Assembly (NCBI RefSeq): GCF_014648855.1 | Contig: NZ_BMRX01000015.1 | Coordinates: 62,001 to 126,000 of the forward strand | DNA: 64,000 bases | Direction: 5' to 3' | DNA from: Streptomyces parvulus | GTDB taxonomy: Bacteria > Actinomycetota > Actinomycetes > Streptomycetales > Streptomycetaceae | Shown here: positions 40,123-47,900 of the stretch, piece by piece | How positions within the stretch are numbered: position 1 is the stretch's first letter | How the letters are laid out: the number at the start of each line of letters is the position of its first letter | Program-made: the position numbers and the translations under genes | The notes under the pieces: model-generated | Seen by the model: the letters and a program-made list of their open reading frames with translations, nothing else | What the model was told of the DNA's origin: nothing | The model's database searches: none

Positions 40123-40761
40123 GTGACCACGACCGTCAGAAGGCCCGGCAGGGTGGCGAAGCTGCCGCCGAGGGAACGCATCCTCGACGCGGCCGAGGAG
40201 CTCTTCCAGAGCGAGGGGATCCGGCGGGTCAGCGTCCAGGCGATCGCCGACCGGGCCGAGACCACCAAGATGGCGGTCTACCGGCACTTCGCGACCAAGG
40301 ACGCGCTCGTCGAGGAGTGGCTGCGGATCGTCGCCGCCGACTACCAGGCCGCGTTCGACCGGGTCGAGGCCGACCACCCGGGGCGGCCGAAGGACCAGAT
40401 CATGGGTCTGGCCCGCTTCATCGCCGAAGGGCTGCCGGCCATCTCGCACCGGGGCTGCCCCTTCATCAACTCCCTCGCCGAACTCCCCGACCGGGCGCAC
40501 CCCGCACGGCGGGTGATCGAGGAGCACAAGGCCCGCCAGACCCGCAGGCTGACCGCCATGTGCGCGGACGCGGGCGTGCCGGACCCGGCGCAGACGGCGG
40601 CCCAGATCACCTTCCTCCTCGAAGGCGCCCAGGTCAGCACCCAGAACGGAAGCATCGACCGGGTGGGGGACCGGCTGCTGAGCATCGTCGAGGGCATCGT
40701 GGAAGCGCACGCGGCGTCCGCCCCCGGACATGGCGGCCGCGACCTGCCGAAAGGACAGTGA
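40123..40761 (+). CDS. TetR/AcrR-family transcriptional regulator
   Basis: A 212-residue protein from GTG 40123. The N-terminal DNA-binding domain is RERILDAAEELFQSEGIRRVSVQAIADRAETTKMAVYRHFATKDALVEEW (about residues 17-66), with the helix-turn-helix near 38-58. The C-terminal ligand domain contains HRGCPFINSLAEL, a pattern of a common TetR subgroup. Its stop shares a base with the PPOX gene start (TGATG), so the two are coupled. It probably represses itself, the PPOX gene and the divergent amidase through the palindrome at 40029-40062 (inference). Confidence 0.88.
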   Translation: MTTTVRRPGRVAKLPPRERILDAAEELFQSEGIRRVSVQAIADRAETTKMAVYRHFATKDALVEEWLRIVAADYQAAFDRVEADHPGRPKDQIMGLARFIAEGLPAISHRGCPFINSLAELPDRAHPARRVIEEHKARQTRRLTAMCADAGVPDPAQTAAQITFLLEGAQVSTQNGSIDRVGDRLLSIVEGIVEAHAASAPGHGGRDLPKGQ

Positions 40762-41189
40762 TGAGCGACGGCACCGGTCTGCTGACCTCCGAGGACCTCG
40801 ACTTCCTGCGGCGGCCCCTGTACGGGTTCCTCACCGTGGCCGCCGGCCCCGTTCCGCCCCAGCCGCGCCCGGTCTGGTTCGAGGCCACCGACGAGGGCAC
40901 CGTCCAGCTGTTCACGGGCCCGGAGACGGTCAAGGTGCGGCGCCTGCGCCGGGATCCCCGGGCCTCCCTCCTCGTCGCCTCGCCGGTCGGTGAGCGCGAG
41001 CGCTGGGTCTCGGTGGCCGGACGCACGACGCTGGAGACGGGCGGTGCCCACGAGTTGGCGGCCCGGCTGGCCGCCCGCTACTGGGACCTCGACGACCCGG
41101 ACCGGGCCGAGGACCTGGCCGGGATGCTGGCGGTGGAACAGGTGCGCCTGGTCATCCACCCGGAGAAGGTGAGCCGCTTCACGAACTGA
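40761..41189 (+). CDS. Pyridoxamine-5'-phosphate-oxidase-like (PPOX class) flavin/F420-binding protein
   Basis: A 142-residue protein. The split-barrel fold is indicated by LRRPLYGFLTVA, QPRPVWFEATDEGTVQLFTGPETVKVRRLRRDPRASLLVA and the C-terminal LVIHPEKVSRF. Proteins of this size in Streptomyces bind FMN, F420 or haem and reduce small molecules; the cofactor cannot be chosen from sequence alone. ATG 40761 overlaps the TetR stop by one base. Probably part of the TetR-controlled unit opposite the amidase. Confidence 0.78.
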   Translation: MSDGTGLLTSEDLDFLRRPLYGFLTVAAGPVPPQPRPVWFEATDEGTVQLFTGPETVKVRRLRRDPRASLLVASPVGERERWVSVAGRTTLETGGAHELAARLAARYWDLDDPDRAEDLAGMLAVEQVRLVIHPEKVSRFTN

Positions 41190-41222
41190 GCCGGCGCCGG
41201 GCTCCGCCGGCACCGCGGTGCG

Positions 41223-41831
41223 TCAGGCCTGCGGCCAGCCGCGCAGGAAGGCGTCGGCCGCCTCCCGCAGCTCGTCGCGGCAGACACCGCTCGCGGCCTG
41301 CACGGCGATGCCGAAGGCGAACGTGGTGAGGCAGCGCGCCAGCACGTCCGGATCCGTCCGCGCCGGCAGGTCGCCCTCGTCGACGGCCCGCCGGAAGCGG
41401 TCCCGGACCGCCGTGTGGCTGTCGTTGCGCCAGGCGGTCAGCAGGTCGCGCACCGCGCGTCCCCCGTCGCTCGCCGTCAGGGCGCTCTGCACGCCCAGGC
41501 ATCCCCGCGGGCGGGAGGGGCGCGTCGTGGTGCGGATGACGCCGGTCAGGACACCGGTCGCGACGCCGAGCGCCGTCGGCTCCTCCAGGGCCCGGGTGAA
41601 GTAGGCGCTGGGACCCTCGCTGTAGCGCTCCAGGACCTTGCGGAACAGCTCCTCCTTGTTGCCGAAGGCCGCGTACATGCTGGTGGTGGAGATGCCCATC
41701 GCGCGGGTGAGGCAGGTCAGGCTGGCGCCCTCGTAGCCGTGCTCCCAGAAGACCAGCATGGCCCGCTCGAGAGCCTCGTCCGTGTCGAACCCCCGGGGAC
41801 GGCCGACGGGGCAGCTCTGTTTCGTCTCCAC
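41223..41831 (-). CDS. TetR/AcrR-family transcriptional regulator, divergent from an SDR gene
   Basis: A 202-residue protein. It starts with a short polar stretch then RPRGFDTDEALERAMLVFWEHGYEGASLTCLTRAMGISTTSMYAAFGNKEELF, a typical TetR DNA-binding domain (about residues 10-62). The C-terminal segment RGCLGVQSALTASDGG is common in regulators of reductase genes. The adjacent divergent SDR gene and a perfect palindrome plus a second half-site in the 98-bp gap suggest that it represses both. Confidence 0.87.
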   Translation of the reverse strand: METKQSCPVGRPRGFDTDEALERAMLVFWEHGYEGASLTCLTRAMGISTTSMYAAFGNKEELFRKVLERYSEGPSAYFTRALEEPTALGVATGVLTGVIRTTTRPSRPRGCLGVQSALTASDGGRAVRDLLTAWRNDSHTAVRDRFRRAVDEGDLPARTDPDVLARCLTTFAFGIAVQAASGVCRDELREAADAFLRGWPQA

Positions 41832-41847
41832 GACCCCAGCCTACCGC

Positions 41848-41860
41848 TTCCGCATCGATC
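41848..41860. promoter_or_regulatory. Additional half-site of the SDR/TetR operator
   Basis: TTCCGCATCGATC repeats the left part of the palindrome at 41885-41906 and is followed by the small palindrome CTTCAGAAG (41862-41870). It lies 17 bases upstream of the TetR start, where binding would block its own expression. Confidence 0.5.
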
Positions 41861-41884
41861 ACTTCAGAAGTGCTACGGTGCAGA

Positions 41885-41906
41885 TTCCGCATCGATCGAT
41901 GCGGAA
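41885..41906. promoter_or_regulatory. Perfect 22-bp palindrome, probable TetR operator for the SDR gene
   Basis: The half TTCCGCATCGA is followed directly by its exact complement, giving a 22-bp spacerless palindrome. It ends 23 bases before the SDR start codon at 41930, so a bound repressor would sit over the promoter or initiation region. Confidence 0.75.
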
Positions 41907-41929
41907 GTCGGTCCTGCGAGGGGAAGCCC

Positions 41930-42616
41930 ATGACCGTCACACTCATCACCGGAGCCAACAAGGGCCTCGGCTTCGAGACAGCCAGGCAGCTCCTGGCCCT
42001 GGGCCACGCGGTCTACGTCGGGGCGCGCGACGCCGGCCGGGGGGAGAAGGCCGCCGCGGAACTGGGGGCGCGGTTCGTGCAGTTGGATGTGACCGACGAC
42101 GCGTCGGTGAGCGGCGCGCTCGCGGCGATCGACGCCGCCGAGGGCCGGCTCGACGTGCTCGTGCACAACGCGGGCATCCTGCCGACCGGGACCCCGGACG
42201 GACCCACCGCCCTGCGGGCGTTCGACACCAACGCGGTGGGCGTCGTACGCGTCACCGAGGCGGCACTCCCGCTGCTGCGCAGGTCGTCGAACCCCACCGT
42301 GGTCACCGTCTCCAGCAGCGCGGGATCGTTCTGGGCGGTGAACAACCCGGACCGGCCGGAGTACAGCCTGCCGACCACGCTCTACTCCGCCTCGAAGGCG
42401 GCCGCCACCATGCTGACGGTGCAGTACGCCAAGTCCGAGCCGGGGATCAGGTTCAACGCGGTCGAGCCCGGCTTCACCGCCACCGACATGACGGCGGGAT
42501 TCGAGGGCGGCCGGACACCGGAGGAGAGCGCCCGGACCATCGTGCGGCTCGCGACCCTCGGCCCGGACGGCCCGACGGGCACCCTCCAGGACGAGAACGG
42601 GGAGCTGGCCTGGTAG
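41930..42616 (+). CDS. SDR-family NAD(P)-dependent oxidoreductase
   Basis: A 228-residue short-chain dehydrogenase. The nucleotide-binding motif is TLITGANKGLGFETARQL (TGxxxGxG), then LDVLVHNAGI, and the catalytic Ser in VVTVSSSAGS with YSASKAAA (Tyr and Lys, about 152-156). The sequence between catalytic Ser and Tyr (AVNNPDRPEYSLPTTL) is typical of carbonyl reductase-like SDRs. ATG 41930 has GGGGAAG upstream. The substrate is unknown; it is probably controlled by the divergent TetR protein. Confidence 0.87.
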   Translation: MTVTLITGANKGLGFETARQLLALGHAVYVGARDAGRGEKAAAELGARFVQLDVTDDASVSGALAAIDAAEGRLDVLVHNAGILPTGTPDGPTALRAFDTNAVGVVRVTEAALPLLRRSSNPTVVTVSSSAGSFWAVNNPDRPEYSLPTTLYSASKAAATMLTVQYAKSEPGIRFNAVEPGFTATDMTAGFEGGRTPEESARTIVRLATLGPDGPTGTLQDENGELAW

Positions 42617-42681
42617 ACGCCGGCCGGCGGCGGCCGGGAAACGCGTTTGCGCGGCCCGCCCCGGCTGGCTTGGCTGAACGC

Positions 42682-43215
42682 ATGACGGAACTGCGCACCG
42701 ACCGCCTCCTCCTGCGCCCCTGGCGGGCGTCCGACCTCGCGCCGTGGGCGGCGATGAACGCCGACCCGGAGGTCCGGGAGCACCTCGGCGAGCCGCTCAC
42801 CCGCGAGCAGAGCGACGCCTCCGTCGCCGCCTTCCGGGCCGACTTCGACCGGCGGGGCTACGGGTGGTGGGCCGTCGAGGTCCGGGACACGGGCGAGTTC
42901 ATCGGTTTCGCGGGGCTCGACGAGGTGGAGGACGGGCTGCCGTTCACCGGCGTGGAGATCGGCTGGCGCCTCGCCCGGCCGTCCTGGGGCCGGGGCTACG
43001 CGACGGAGGCCGCACGGGCGGTACTGGCCCACGGCTTCGACACCCTGGCCCTCCCCGAGATCCTCGCGGTGACCACGGCCGCCAACCTCCGCTCCCAGGC
43101 CGTGATGCGCAGGCTCGGCATGACCCGAAACCCGGCCGACGACTTCGACGACCCGACGGCACCGGAGGGGCCCCTGCGCCCGAACGTACTGTTCCGCATC
43201 GCGCGGGAGGGCTGA
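42682..43215 (+). CDS. GNAT-family N-acetyltransferase (RimJ/RimL-like)
   Basis: A 177-residue acetyltransferase. The start TELRTDRLLLRPWRASDL and the acetyl-CoA binding region EIGWRLARPSWGRGYATEAARAVLAHGF (motif A, RxxGxG/A-like) followed by VTTAANLRSQAVMRRLGM are characteristic of the RimJ/RimL branch. It transfers acetyl groups to an amine, possibly a protein N-terminus or small molecule. No operon partner: it lies 65 bp after the SDR gene and converges on the next TetR gene. Confidence 0.87.
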   Translation: MTELRTDRLLLRPWRASDLAPWAAMNADPEVREHLGEPLTREQSDASVAAFRADFDRRGYGWWAVEVRDTGEFIGFAGLDEVEDGLPFTGVEIGWRLARPSWGRGYATEAARAVLAHGFDTLALPEILAVTTAANLRSQAVMRRLGMTRNPADDFDDPTAPEGPLRPNVLFRIAREG

Positions 43216-43255
43216 ACCGGCAGGGCCGGAGCGGCGAACGGGGCGCCCGGCGGCC

Positions 43256-43927
43256 TCAGTTCGTGAAGCGGTCCGGGGCCAGTGTGCTCAGCAGGGACCG
43301 GATCACCAGGTCCGTCGAGGCGGCCATCGCCACGGCGTCCGGGTCCAGGAGCCACTGGACCTGGAGGCCGTCCATGACGGCGATGATCGCGTTCGCCGCG
43401 TCGCGGGTGCGGGGTGCGTCCGGGTCCGGCAGGCCGCAGGCCTCGGTCAGGGCGTCGGTGACGAAGGCGCGCAGGCCGGTGTAGCGGTCGCGGAAGTAGG
43501 CCTGGGCGGGGTGGTCCTCGGTGACGGACTCCGCCGACAGGACCGCGTAGAGCCGGACGAGGCCCTCCCGCTCCGCGTTGCGCAGGGCCGTGTCCACGAG
43601 GTGGCGCAAGAAGGGGAGACCGCGCGGGCGTTCGGGGCCGAGCTGCTCGATGTCGCCCTGGTCGCGCCGTTCGAGGACGCTGGTGAGCAGCAGCGACTTG
43701 GAGCGGAAGTAGTGCAGCACCCCGGCCTGGGTCAGTCCGGCCCGGTCCGCGATCTCGGCCAGCGAGGCGTTGTTGTAGCCGCGGGCGGCGAAGGTGTCCG
43801 TGGCGATGTTCAGGATCTCCTGCTGGCGCCGCCGGGCCTCGGGGCTGCGCGGGGTGCGGGGACCGGTCTTCGGCCCGCGCCTCGACCTGCCCACGGACGG
43901 GCCGCCGCCCACTGATTGCTCGCTCAC
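43256..43927 (-). CDS. TetR/AcrR-family transcriptional regulator, divergent from the GH30 gene
   Basis: About 223 residues from GTG 43927; an in-frame start at 43999 would add 24 residues but lies close to the operator. The N-terminal about 30 residues are basic and Gly-rich. The DNA-binding domain is RRQQEILNIATDTFAARGYNNASLAEIADRAGLTQAGVLHYFRSKSLLLTSVL (about 35-88). The C-terminal domain ends DGLQVQWLLDP. A perfect palindrome lies between this gene and the secreted glycosidase, so it probably controls that enzyme; TetR control of a secreted glycosidase is less usual than LacI control. Confidence 0.85.
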   Translation of the reverse strand: MSEQSVGGGPSVGRSRRGPKTGPRTPRSPEARRRQQEILNIATDTFAARGYNNASLAEIADRAGLTQAGVLHYFRSKSLLLTSVLERRDQGDIEQLGPERPRGLPFLRHLVDTALRNAEREGLVRLYAVLSAESVTEDHPAQAYFRDRYTGLRAFVTDALTEACGLPDPDAPRTRDAANAIIAVMDGLQVQWLLDPDAVAMAASTDLVIRSLLSTLAPDRFTN

Positions 43928-44005
43928 GTGCGACAGCCTACGTTCCGTCGGGCGCGCCGACCGGGGGAGTTCCGACGGAGTGGCGCGCGTGTGACGCACG
44001 CCACT

Positions 44006-44021
44006 TACTAAGTACTTAGTA
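44006..44021. promoter_or_regulatory. 16-bp perfect palindrome, probable TetR operator for the GH30 gene
   Basis: TACTAAGT is followed directly by its complement ACTTAGTA. It is strikingly AT-rich against the surrounding GC-rich DNA and sits 79 bases upstream of the TetR start and about 140 bases upstream of the GH30 start. Confidence 0.7.
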
Positions 44022-44162
44022 GGTGTGCTTTCATGGCGCCGTTATTCCGCTCAGGCCCCCTCCCGCACGGGGCGCGGACCGGTTCGGCCATCTCCTCCGC
44101 AACGCCCCCCGGGCCGCCGGCACGCCCCGCTCCTCCCCACCGCAGCGAAGGAGACCCGCACC

Positions 44163-46067
44163 GTGTCGACCAGTACGAGAACCCGATCCCGGGGCGCTCG
44201 CCCCCGGTCCCGCGCCTTAGCCGCCCTCACCCTCGCCCTCGCCGGTCTCGGTGCCGGCCTCACCGGCTCCGGCACCGCGCAGGCCGCCGACCCGGTCGCC
44301 CAGGTGTGGGTCACCACGCCGGACGGCGCCAAGCGGCTCACGGCCGAAGGGGCCGTTCCCTTCACCGGCACACCCCAGTCCGTCGACATACGCGTCGACG
44401 CGGGCAGCCGGGGCCAGCGGTTCACCGGCGCGGGCGCTTCCGTGACGGGCGCCTCCGCCCGCCTGATCCAGAGCCTCCCGCAGGACCGGCGCGGCGAGCT
44501 GATGCGCTCGCTGTTCTCGACCGCCGGTGACGGCATCGGACTGAACTACCTGCGCCAGCCCCTGGGCAGTACCGACTTCGACGCGACGAACAGCCCCTAC
44601 TCCTACGAGGACACCCCGGGCAGCTTCTCCATCGACCGGGACCGGCCCGAGATCCTCCCCGTCCTCAGACAGGCCACGGCCGTGAACCCGCAGATCCGCT
44701 TCATGGGTTCGCCCTGGTCGCCGCCCGCGTGGATGAAGACCGGCAACTCCCTCAACGGCGGCAGCCTCAAGCCGGAGAACTACCCGGCCTACGCCGACTA
44801 CCTGGTCAAGGCGATCCGGGCGTACCAACAGGAGGGCATCGCGCTCACCGACCTCACGGTGCAGAACGAGCCCGAGTTCGCGACCAGTTACCCCTCGACG
44901 TCGATGACGTCGGCGCAGCAGGCCGACTTCCTCAAGGTCCTCGACCCGAAGCTCACGGCCGCCGGACTGCCCACCAACATCCTGGCCTACGACCACAACT
45001 GGGACCACCCGAACTACCCGCTGGACGTCTTCTCCCGCACGGCGGGCATCAGCCGCGTCATCGGCGCCGCCTTCCACTGCTACGGCGGCCAGGTCTCCGC
45101 GCAGCAGCAGGTCGTCGCCGCCGGAAAGCGCGTCTTCTTCACCGAGTGCTCCGGCACCGACAGCGCCGACACGAGCAGGACCTTCGCCGACACCCTGCGC
45201 TGGCACGCCGAGAACCTCGTCGTGCAGAACGTCCGCCACGGCGGCGAGACCGTACTCACCTGGAACCTCGCCCTGGACCGCGACGGCGGCCCCCACCAGG
45301 GCCACTGCACCAACCGGTGCAACGGCGTCGTCGAGATCGCGGGCGGCAACGTGACCCGCAACGCCGAGTACTACGTGCTCGGACACGTCAGCAAGTTCGT
45401 CAAGCCCGGCGCCACCCGCATCGGCTCCACCAGCCAGGGCGCGGGCGGCGTGCAGAACGTCGCCTTCCAGAACCCCGACGGCTCCCGCGTGGCCTACGTC
45501 GTCAACACCGCGTCGGCGGCCCAGCGCTTCTCCCTCACCGACGGCGGCAAGTCGCTCGCCTACACCCTGCCCGCCGGAGCCGTCGCCACCTTCGTGTGGA
45601 GCGGCACCGGCGGCGAGCCGACCGGCCCGATCGACCCCGCCGCCTGGTACCGCGTCGCGAACACCGGCAGCGGCGCGTGCCTCGACGCCGCCGACTGGGG
45701 GACCGCCAACGGAACCGCCCTCCAGCAGTGGGCCTGCGGCACCGGCGCCAACCAGTCCTGGCAGTTCCGCCCCACCGGTGACGGCTACTACCAGGCCGTC
45801 AACCGCCACAACGGCAAGGCGTGGGACGTGGACGGTGGCTCCGGCGCCACCGCGGACGGCGCCCGCGTCCACCTGTGGGACTACGTGGGCGGCACCAACC
45901 AGCAGTGGCGCCCCGAACCCGCCGGCACCGCGAACCGGTACCGCTTCGTCGCCCGCCACAGCGGCAAGTGCCTGACCGTCGACAACGCCTCCACCGCCGA
46001 CGGCGCCCGGCTCTCCCAGCAGCCCTGCTCCCAGGCCGCGTCCCAGGCCTTCACCCTCACCGGCTGA
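44163..46067 (+). CDS. Secreted GH30 glycoside hydrolase with C-terminal ricin-type (CBM13) domain
   Basis: A 634-residue protein from GTG 44163 behind GAAGGAG. Residues 1-40 are a signal peptide with a twin-Arg-containing basic region (RSRGARPRSRALAALTL... ending TAQAA). The GH30 barrel follows: FTGAGASVTGASA, FMGSPWSPPAWMK, the acid/base Glu in LTVQNEPEF and the nucleophile Glu in VFFTECSG; then the side beta-domain. Residues about 500-634 are a ricin-type beta-trefoil with QQWACGTGANQSW and CLTVDNASTADGARLSQQ. GH30 includes endo-beta-1,6-galactanases, glucanases and glucosylceramidases; with the CBM42-bearing enzyme at 2.4 kb, an arabinogalactan side-chain role is plausible (inference). 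Confidence 0.88.
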   Translation: MSTSTRTRSRGARPRSRALAALTLALAGLGAGLTGSGTAQAADPVAQVWVTTPDGAKRLTAEGAVPFTGTPQSVDIRVDAGSRGQRFTGAGASVTGASARLIQSLPQDRRGELMRSLFSTAGDGIGLNYLRQPLGSTDFDATNSPYSYEDTPGSFSIDRDRPEILPVLRQATAVNPQIRFMGSPWSPPAWMKTGNSLNGGSLKPENYPAYADYLVKAIRAYQQEGIALTDLTVQNEPEFATSYPSTSMTSAQQADFLKVLDPKLTAAGLPTNILAYDHNWDHPNYPLDVFSRTAGISRVIGAAFHCYGGQVSAQQQVVAAGKRVFFTECSGTDSADTSRTFADTLRWHAENLVVQNVRHGGETVLTWNLALDRDGGPHQGHCTNRCNGVVEIAGGNVTRNAEYYVLGHVSKFVKPGATRIGSTSQGAGGVQNVAFQNPDGSRVAYVVNTASAAQRFSLTDGGKSLAYTLPAGAVATFVWSGTGGEPTGPIDPAAWYRVANTGSGACLDAADWGTANGTALQQWACGTGANQSWQFRPTGDGYYQAVNRHNGKAWDVDGGSGATADGARVHLWDYVGGTNQQWRPEPAGTANRYRFVARHSGKCLTVDNASTADGARLSQQPCSQAASQAFTLTG

Positions 46068-46079
46068 GCCGACGGCCGT

Positions 46080-46101
46080 CCCGGGGCCCGCGGGCCCCGG
46101 G
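46080..46101. terminator. Strong GC hairpin after the GH30 gene
   Basis: CCCGGGGCCCG is followed directly by its exact complement CGGGCCCCGGG, about 12 bases after the GH30 stop. It is likely the terminator that separates this gene from the MbtH promoter. Confidence 0.6.
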
Positions 46102-46126
46102 CCTGGCCTTGCCCGCCGGGAACAAC

Positions 46127-46145
46127 TAAGGTTAGCGTTGCCTAA
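46127..46145. promoter_or_regulatory. Iron-box-like element (DmdR/IdeR type) upstream of the MbtH gene
   Basis: TAAGGTTAGCGTTGCCTAA matches 14 of 19 positions of the actinobacterial iron box TTAGGTTAGGCTCACCTAA, including both outer half-sites GGTTAG and CCTAA. It lies 24 bases before the MbtH start, a position suitable for iron-dependent repression. Confidence 0.6.
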
Positions 46146-46168
46146 GTCGGCGCCGTGAAGGAGGAGTT

Positions 46169-46387
46169 GTGACCAACCCGTTCGAGGACGAGACCGGCAC
46201 GTACCTGGTGCTCGTCAACGACGAGGGACAGCACTCCCTCTGGCCTTCCTTCGCTCAGACGCCCGGCGGGTGGACCGTGGTCCACGGCCCGGACACCCGT
46301 GCCGCCGGTCTCGCCTACGTCGAGAAGAACTGGACCGACCTGCGCCCCAGGAGCCTCGTCGAGGGTACGGCGGCCGAGAGGGCGTGA
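46169..46387 (+). CDS. Orphan MbtH-like protein (NRPS adenylation chaperone)
   Basis: A 72-residue protein from GTG 46169 with an excellent GAAGGAGGAG ribosome-binding site. The MbtH signature is complete: NPFEDETGTYLVLVNDEGQHSLWPSF, then GGWTVVHGP and the C-terminal WTDLRPRSL. MbtH proteins bind and activate many adenylation domains. No NRPS gene is next to it; the nearest adenylation domain in the window is at 7.9-10.4 kb. The iron-box-like sequence just upstream suggests control by DmdR/IdeR, so it may serve a siderophore NRPS elsewhere in the genome or act in trans on several synthetases (inference). Confidence 0.93.
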   Translation: MTNPFEDETGTYLVLVNDEGQHSLWPSFAQTPGGWTVVHGPDTRAAGLAYVEKNWTDLRPRSLVEGTAAERA

Positions 46388-46502
46388 CCGCCGCGAGGTG
46401 ACCCGGCGGCCCTGCTGCCGCCTGGAGTAAGCCGTGGCATGAGTCGGTGATCCGCAGGGCAGTCGACACCTTGTCCGTGTCAGCCGCCCCAGGGGGACCC
46501 TC

Positions 46503-47867
46503 GTGACGACAGCCGGAAGCGACGCCACCGCCTCGCCGGGAGGAGCGGACGACACCCCGCTGAAGCGGGCCATCGGCCCCAAGCTGCTGATCCTCTTCGT
46601 CATCGGCGACATCCTCGGCACCGGCATCTACGCCACCACCGGGCAGGTCGCGGGCAAGGTCGGCGGAGCCCTGTGGCTGCCGTTCGTCATCGGGTTCGTG
46701 GTCGCCATCCTGACGGCCGCCTCGTACGTCGAACTGGTCGGCAAGTACCCGAAGGCGGCCGGGGCCGCGCTGTACACGCAGAAGGCGTTCCAGGTCCCGT
46801 TCCTCACCTTCATCGTCGCCTTCATGGTGATGTGCTCGGGCCTGTCCTCGGCGAGCGCGGCGGCCCGGGCCTTCAGCGGCGACTACCTCTCCGAGTTCAC
46901 CGACTTCTTCCCGCCCACGCTCATCGCGATCCTCTTCATCCTCGCCCTCGCCGCCCTCAACCTGCGCGGCGTCTCCGAATCGGTGAAGACCAACGTGGTC
47001 CTCACCCTGGTCGAACTGACGGGCCTCTTCGTCATCCTCGCCGTCGGCGCCTGGGCGGTCCTCACCGGCGACGGCGAACCCTCCCGGCTCGGCGAGTTCC
47101 AGGCCGGCGGCTCCGGCTACGCGCTGGTCACCAGCGTGCTGGGGGCGACCGCGCTCGGCTTCTTCGCCTTCGTCGGCTTCGAGGACTCGGTCAACATGGC
47201 CGAGGAGACCGTCGACCCCGCGCGCACCTTCCCGCGGGCCATCTTCATCGGCGTCACCGTCACCGGCACCATCTACGTCCTGGTCGCGCTGATCTCCTCG
47301 CTCCTCGTCGACTACCGGGTGCTGGAGGACTCCAGCGGACCGCTGCTGGAGGTCGTCAAGGCCGGCGGACTGGACTTCCCGCCCAAACTCTTCGCGCTGA
47401 TCGCCCTGTTCGCGGTCACCAACTCGGCGCTGATCAACATCATGATGGCGTCCCGCCTCTGCTACGGCATGGCGAACGAACGCATCCTGCCCCGCGCCCT
47501 CGGCCGCGTCCTGCCCCGGCGCCGCACGCCGGTCGTCGGCATCGTCTTCGTGTCGCTGCTCGCCATCGGCCTGGTCTCCACCGGCGAGATCGCGGGCCTC
47601 GGCGACACCACGGCCTTCCTGCTGCTGTGCGTCTTCGCGGTGGTCAACATCGCCGTGCTGGTCCTGCGCCGCGACCCGGTGGAGCACCGGCACTTCCGCA
47701 CGCCCACCGTCCTGCCGGTGCTCGGCGCGATCGCCTCGCTGGCCCTGGCCAGCCCGCTCGCCGACCGGCCCGCGGACGTGTACATCCGGGCGGGTGTGCT
47801 GGTGGCCGTCGGCATCGGGCTGTGGGTGCTGAACAAGACGGTGATGAAGGCCCGGGGCGAGGAGTGA
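46503..47867 (+). CDS. APC-superfamily amino-acid permease
   Basis: A 454-residue membrane protein from GTG 46503. Twelve hydrophobic segments are expected. The first helix has the APC glycine motif LFVIGDILGTGIYATTGQVAGKVGG, later FVGFEDSVNMAEETVDPARTFPRAIFIG, the helix-6/7 signature, and MMASRLCYGMANERILPRALGRVLPRRRTPVVGI. It likely imports an amino acid by cation symport; substrate unknown. It sits 115 bp behind the MbtH gene and may be transcribed separately. A strong hairpin follows its stop. Confidence 0.87.
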   Translation: MTTAGSDATASPGGADDTPLKRAIGPKLLILFVIGDILGTGIYATTGQVAGKVGGALWLPFVIGFVVAILTAASYVELVGKYPKAAGAALYTQKAFQVPFLTFIVAFMVMCSGLSSASAAARAFSGDYLSEFTDFFPPTLIAILFILALAALNLRGVSESVKTNVVLTLVELTGLFVILAVGAWAVLTGDGEPSRLGEFQAGGSGYALVTSVLGATALGFFAFVGFEDSVNMAEETVDPARTFPRAIFIGVTVTGTIYVLVALISSLLVDYRVLEDSSGPLLEVVKAGGLDFPPKLFALIALFAVTNSALINIMMASRLCYGMANERILPRALGRVLPRRRTPVVGIVFVSLLAIGLVSTGEIAGLGDTTAFLLLCVFAVVNIAVLVLRRDPVEHRHFRTPTVLPVLGAIASLALASPLADRPADVYIRAGVLVAVGIGLWVLNKTVMKARGEE

Positions 47868-47873
47868 GCCGCC

Positions 47874-47900
47874 GCCCCGGACCGCCCGGCGGTCCGGGGC
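47874..47900. terminator. Bidirectional terminator, 12-bp perfect stem
   Basis: GCCCCGGACCGC and its exact complement are separated by CCG. The hairpin fills the 33-bp gap between the permease stop and the stop of the convergent peptidase gene, so it can serve both. Confidence 0.75.
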
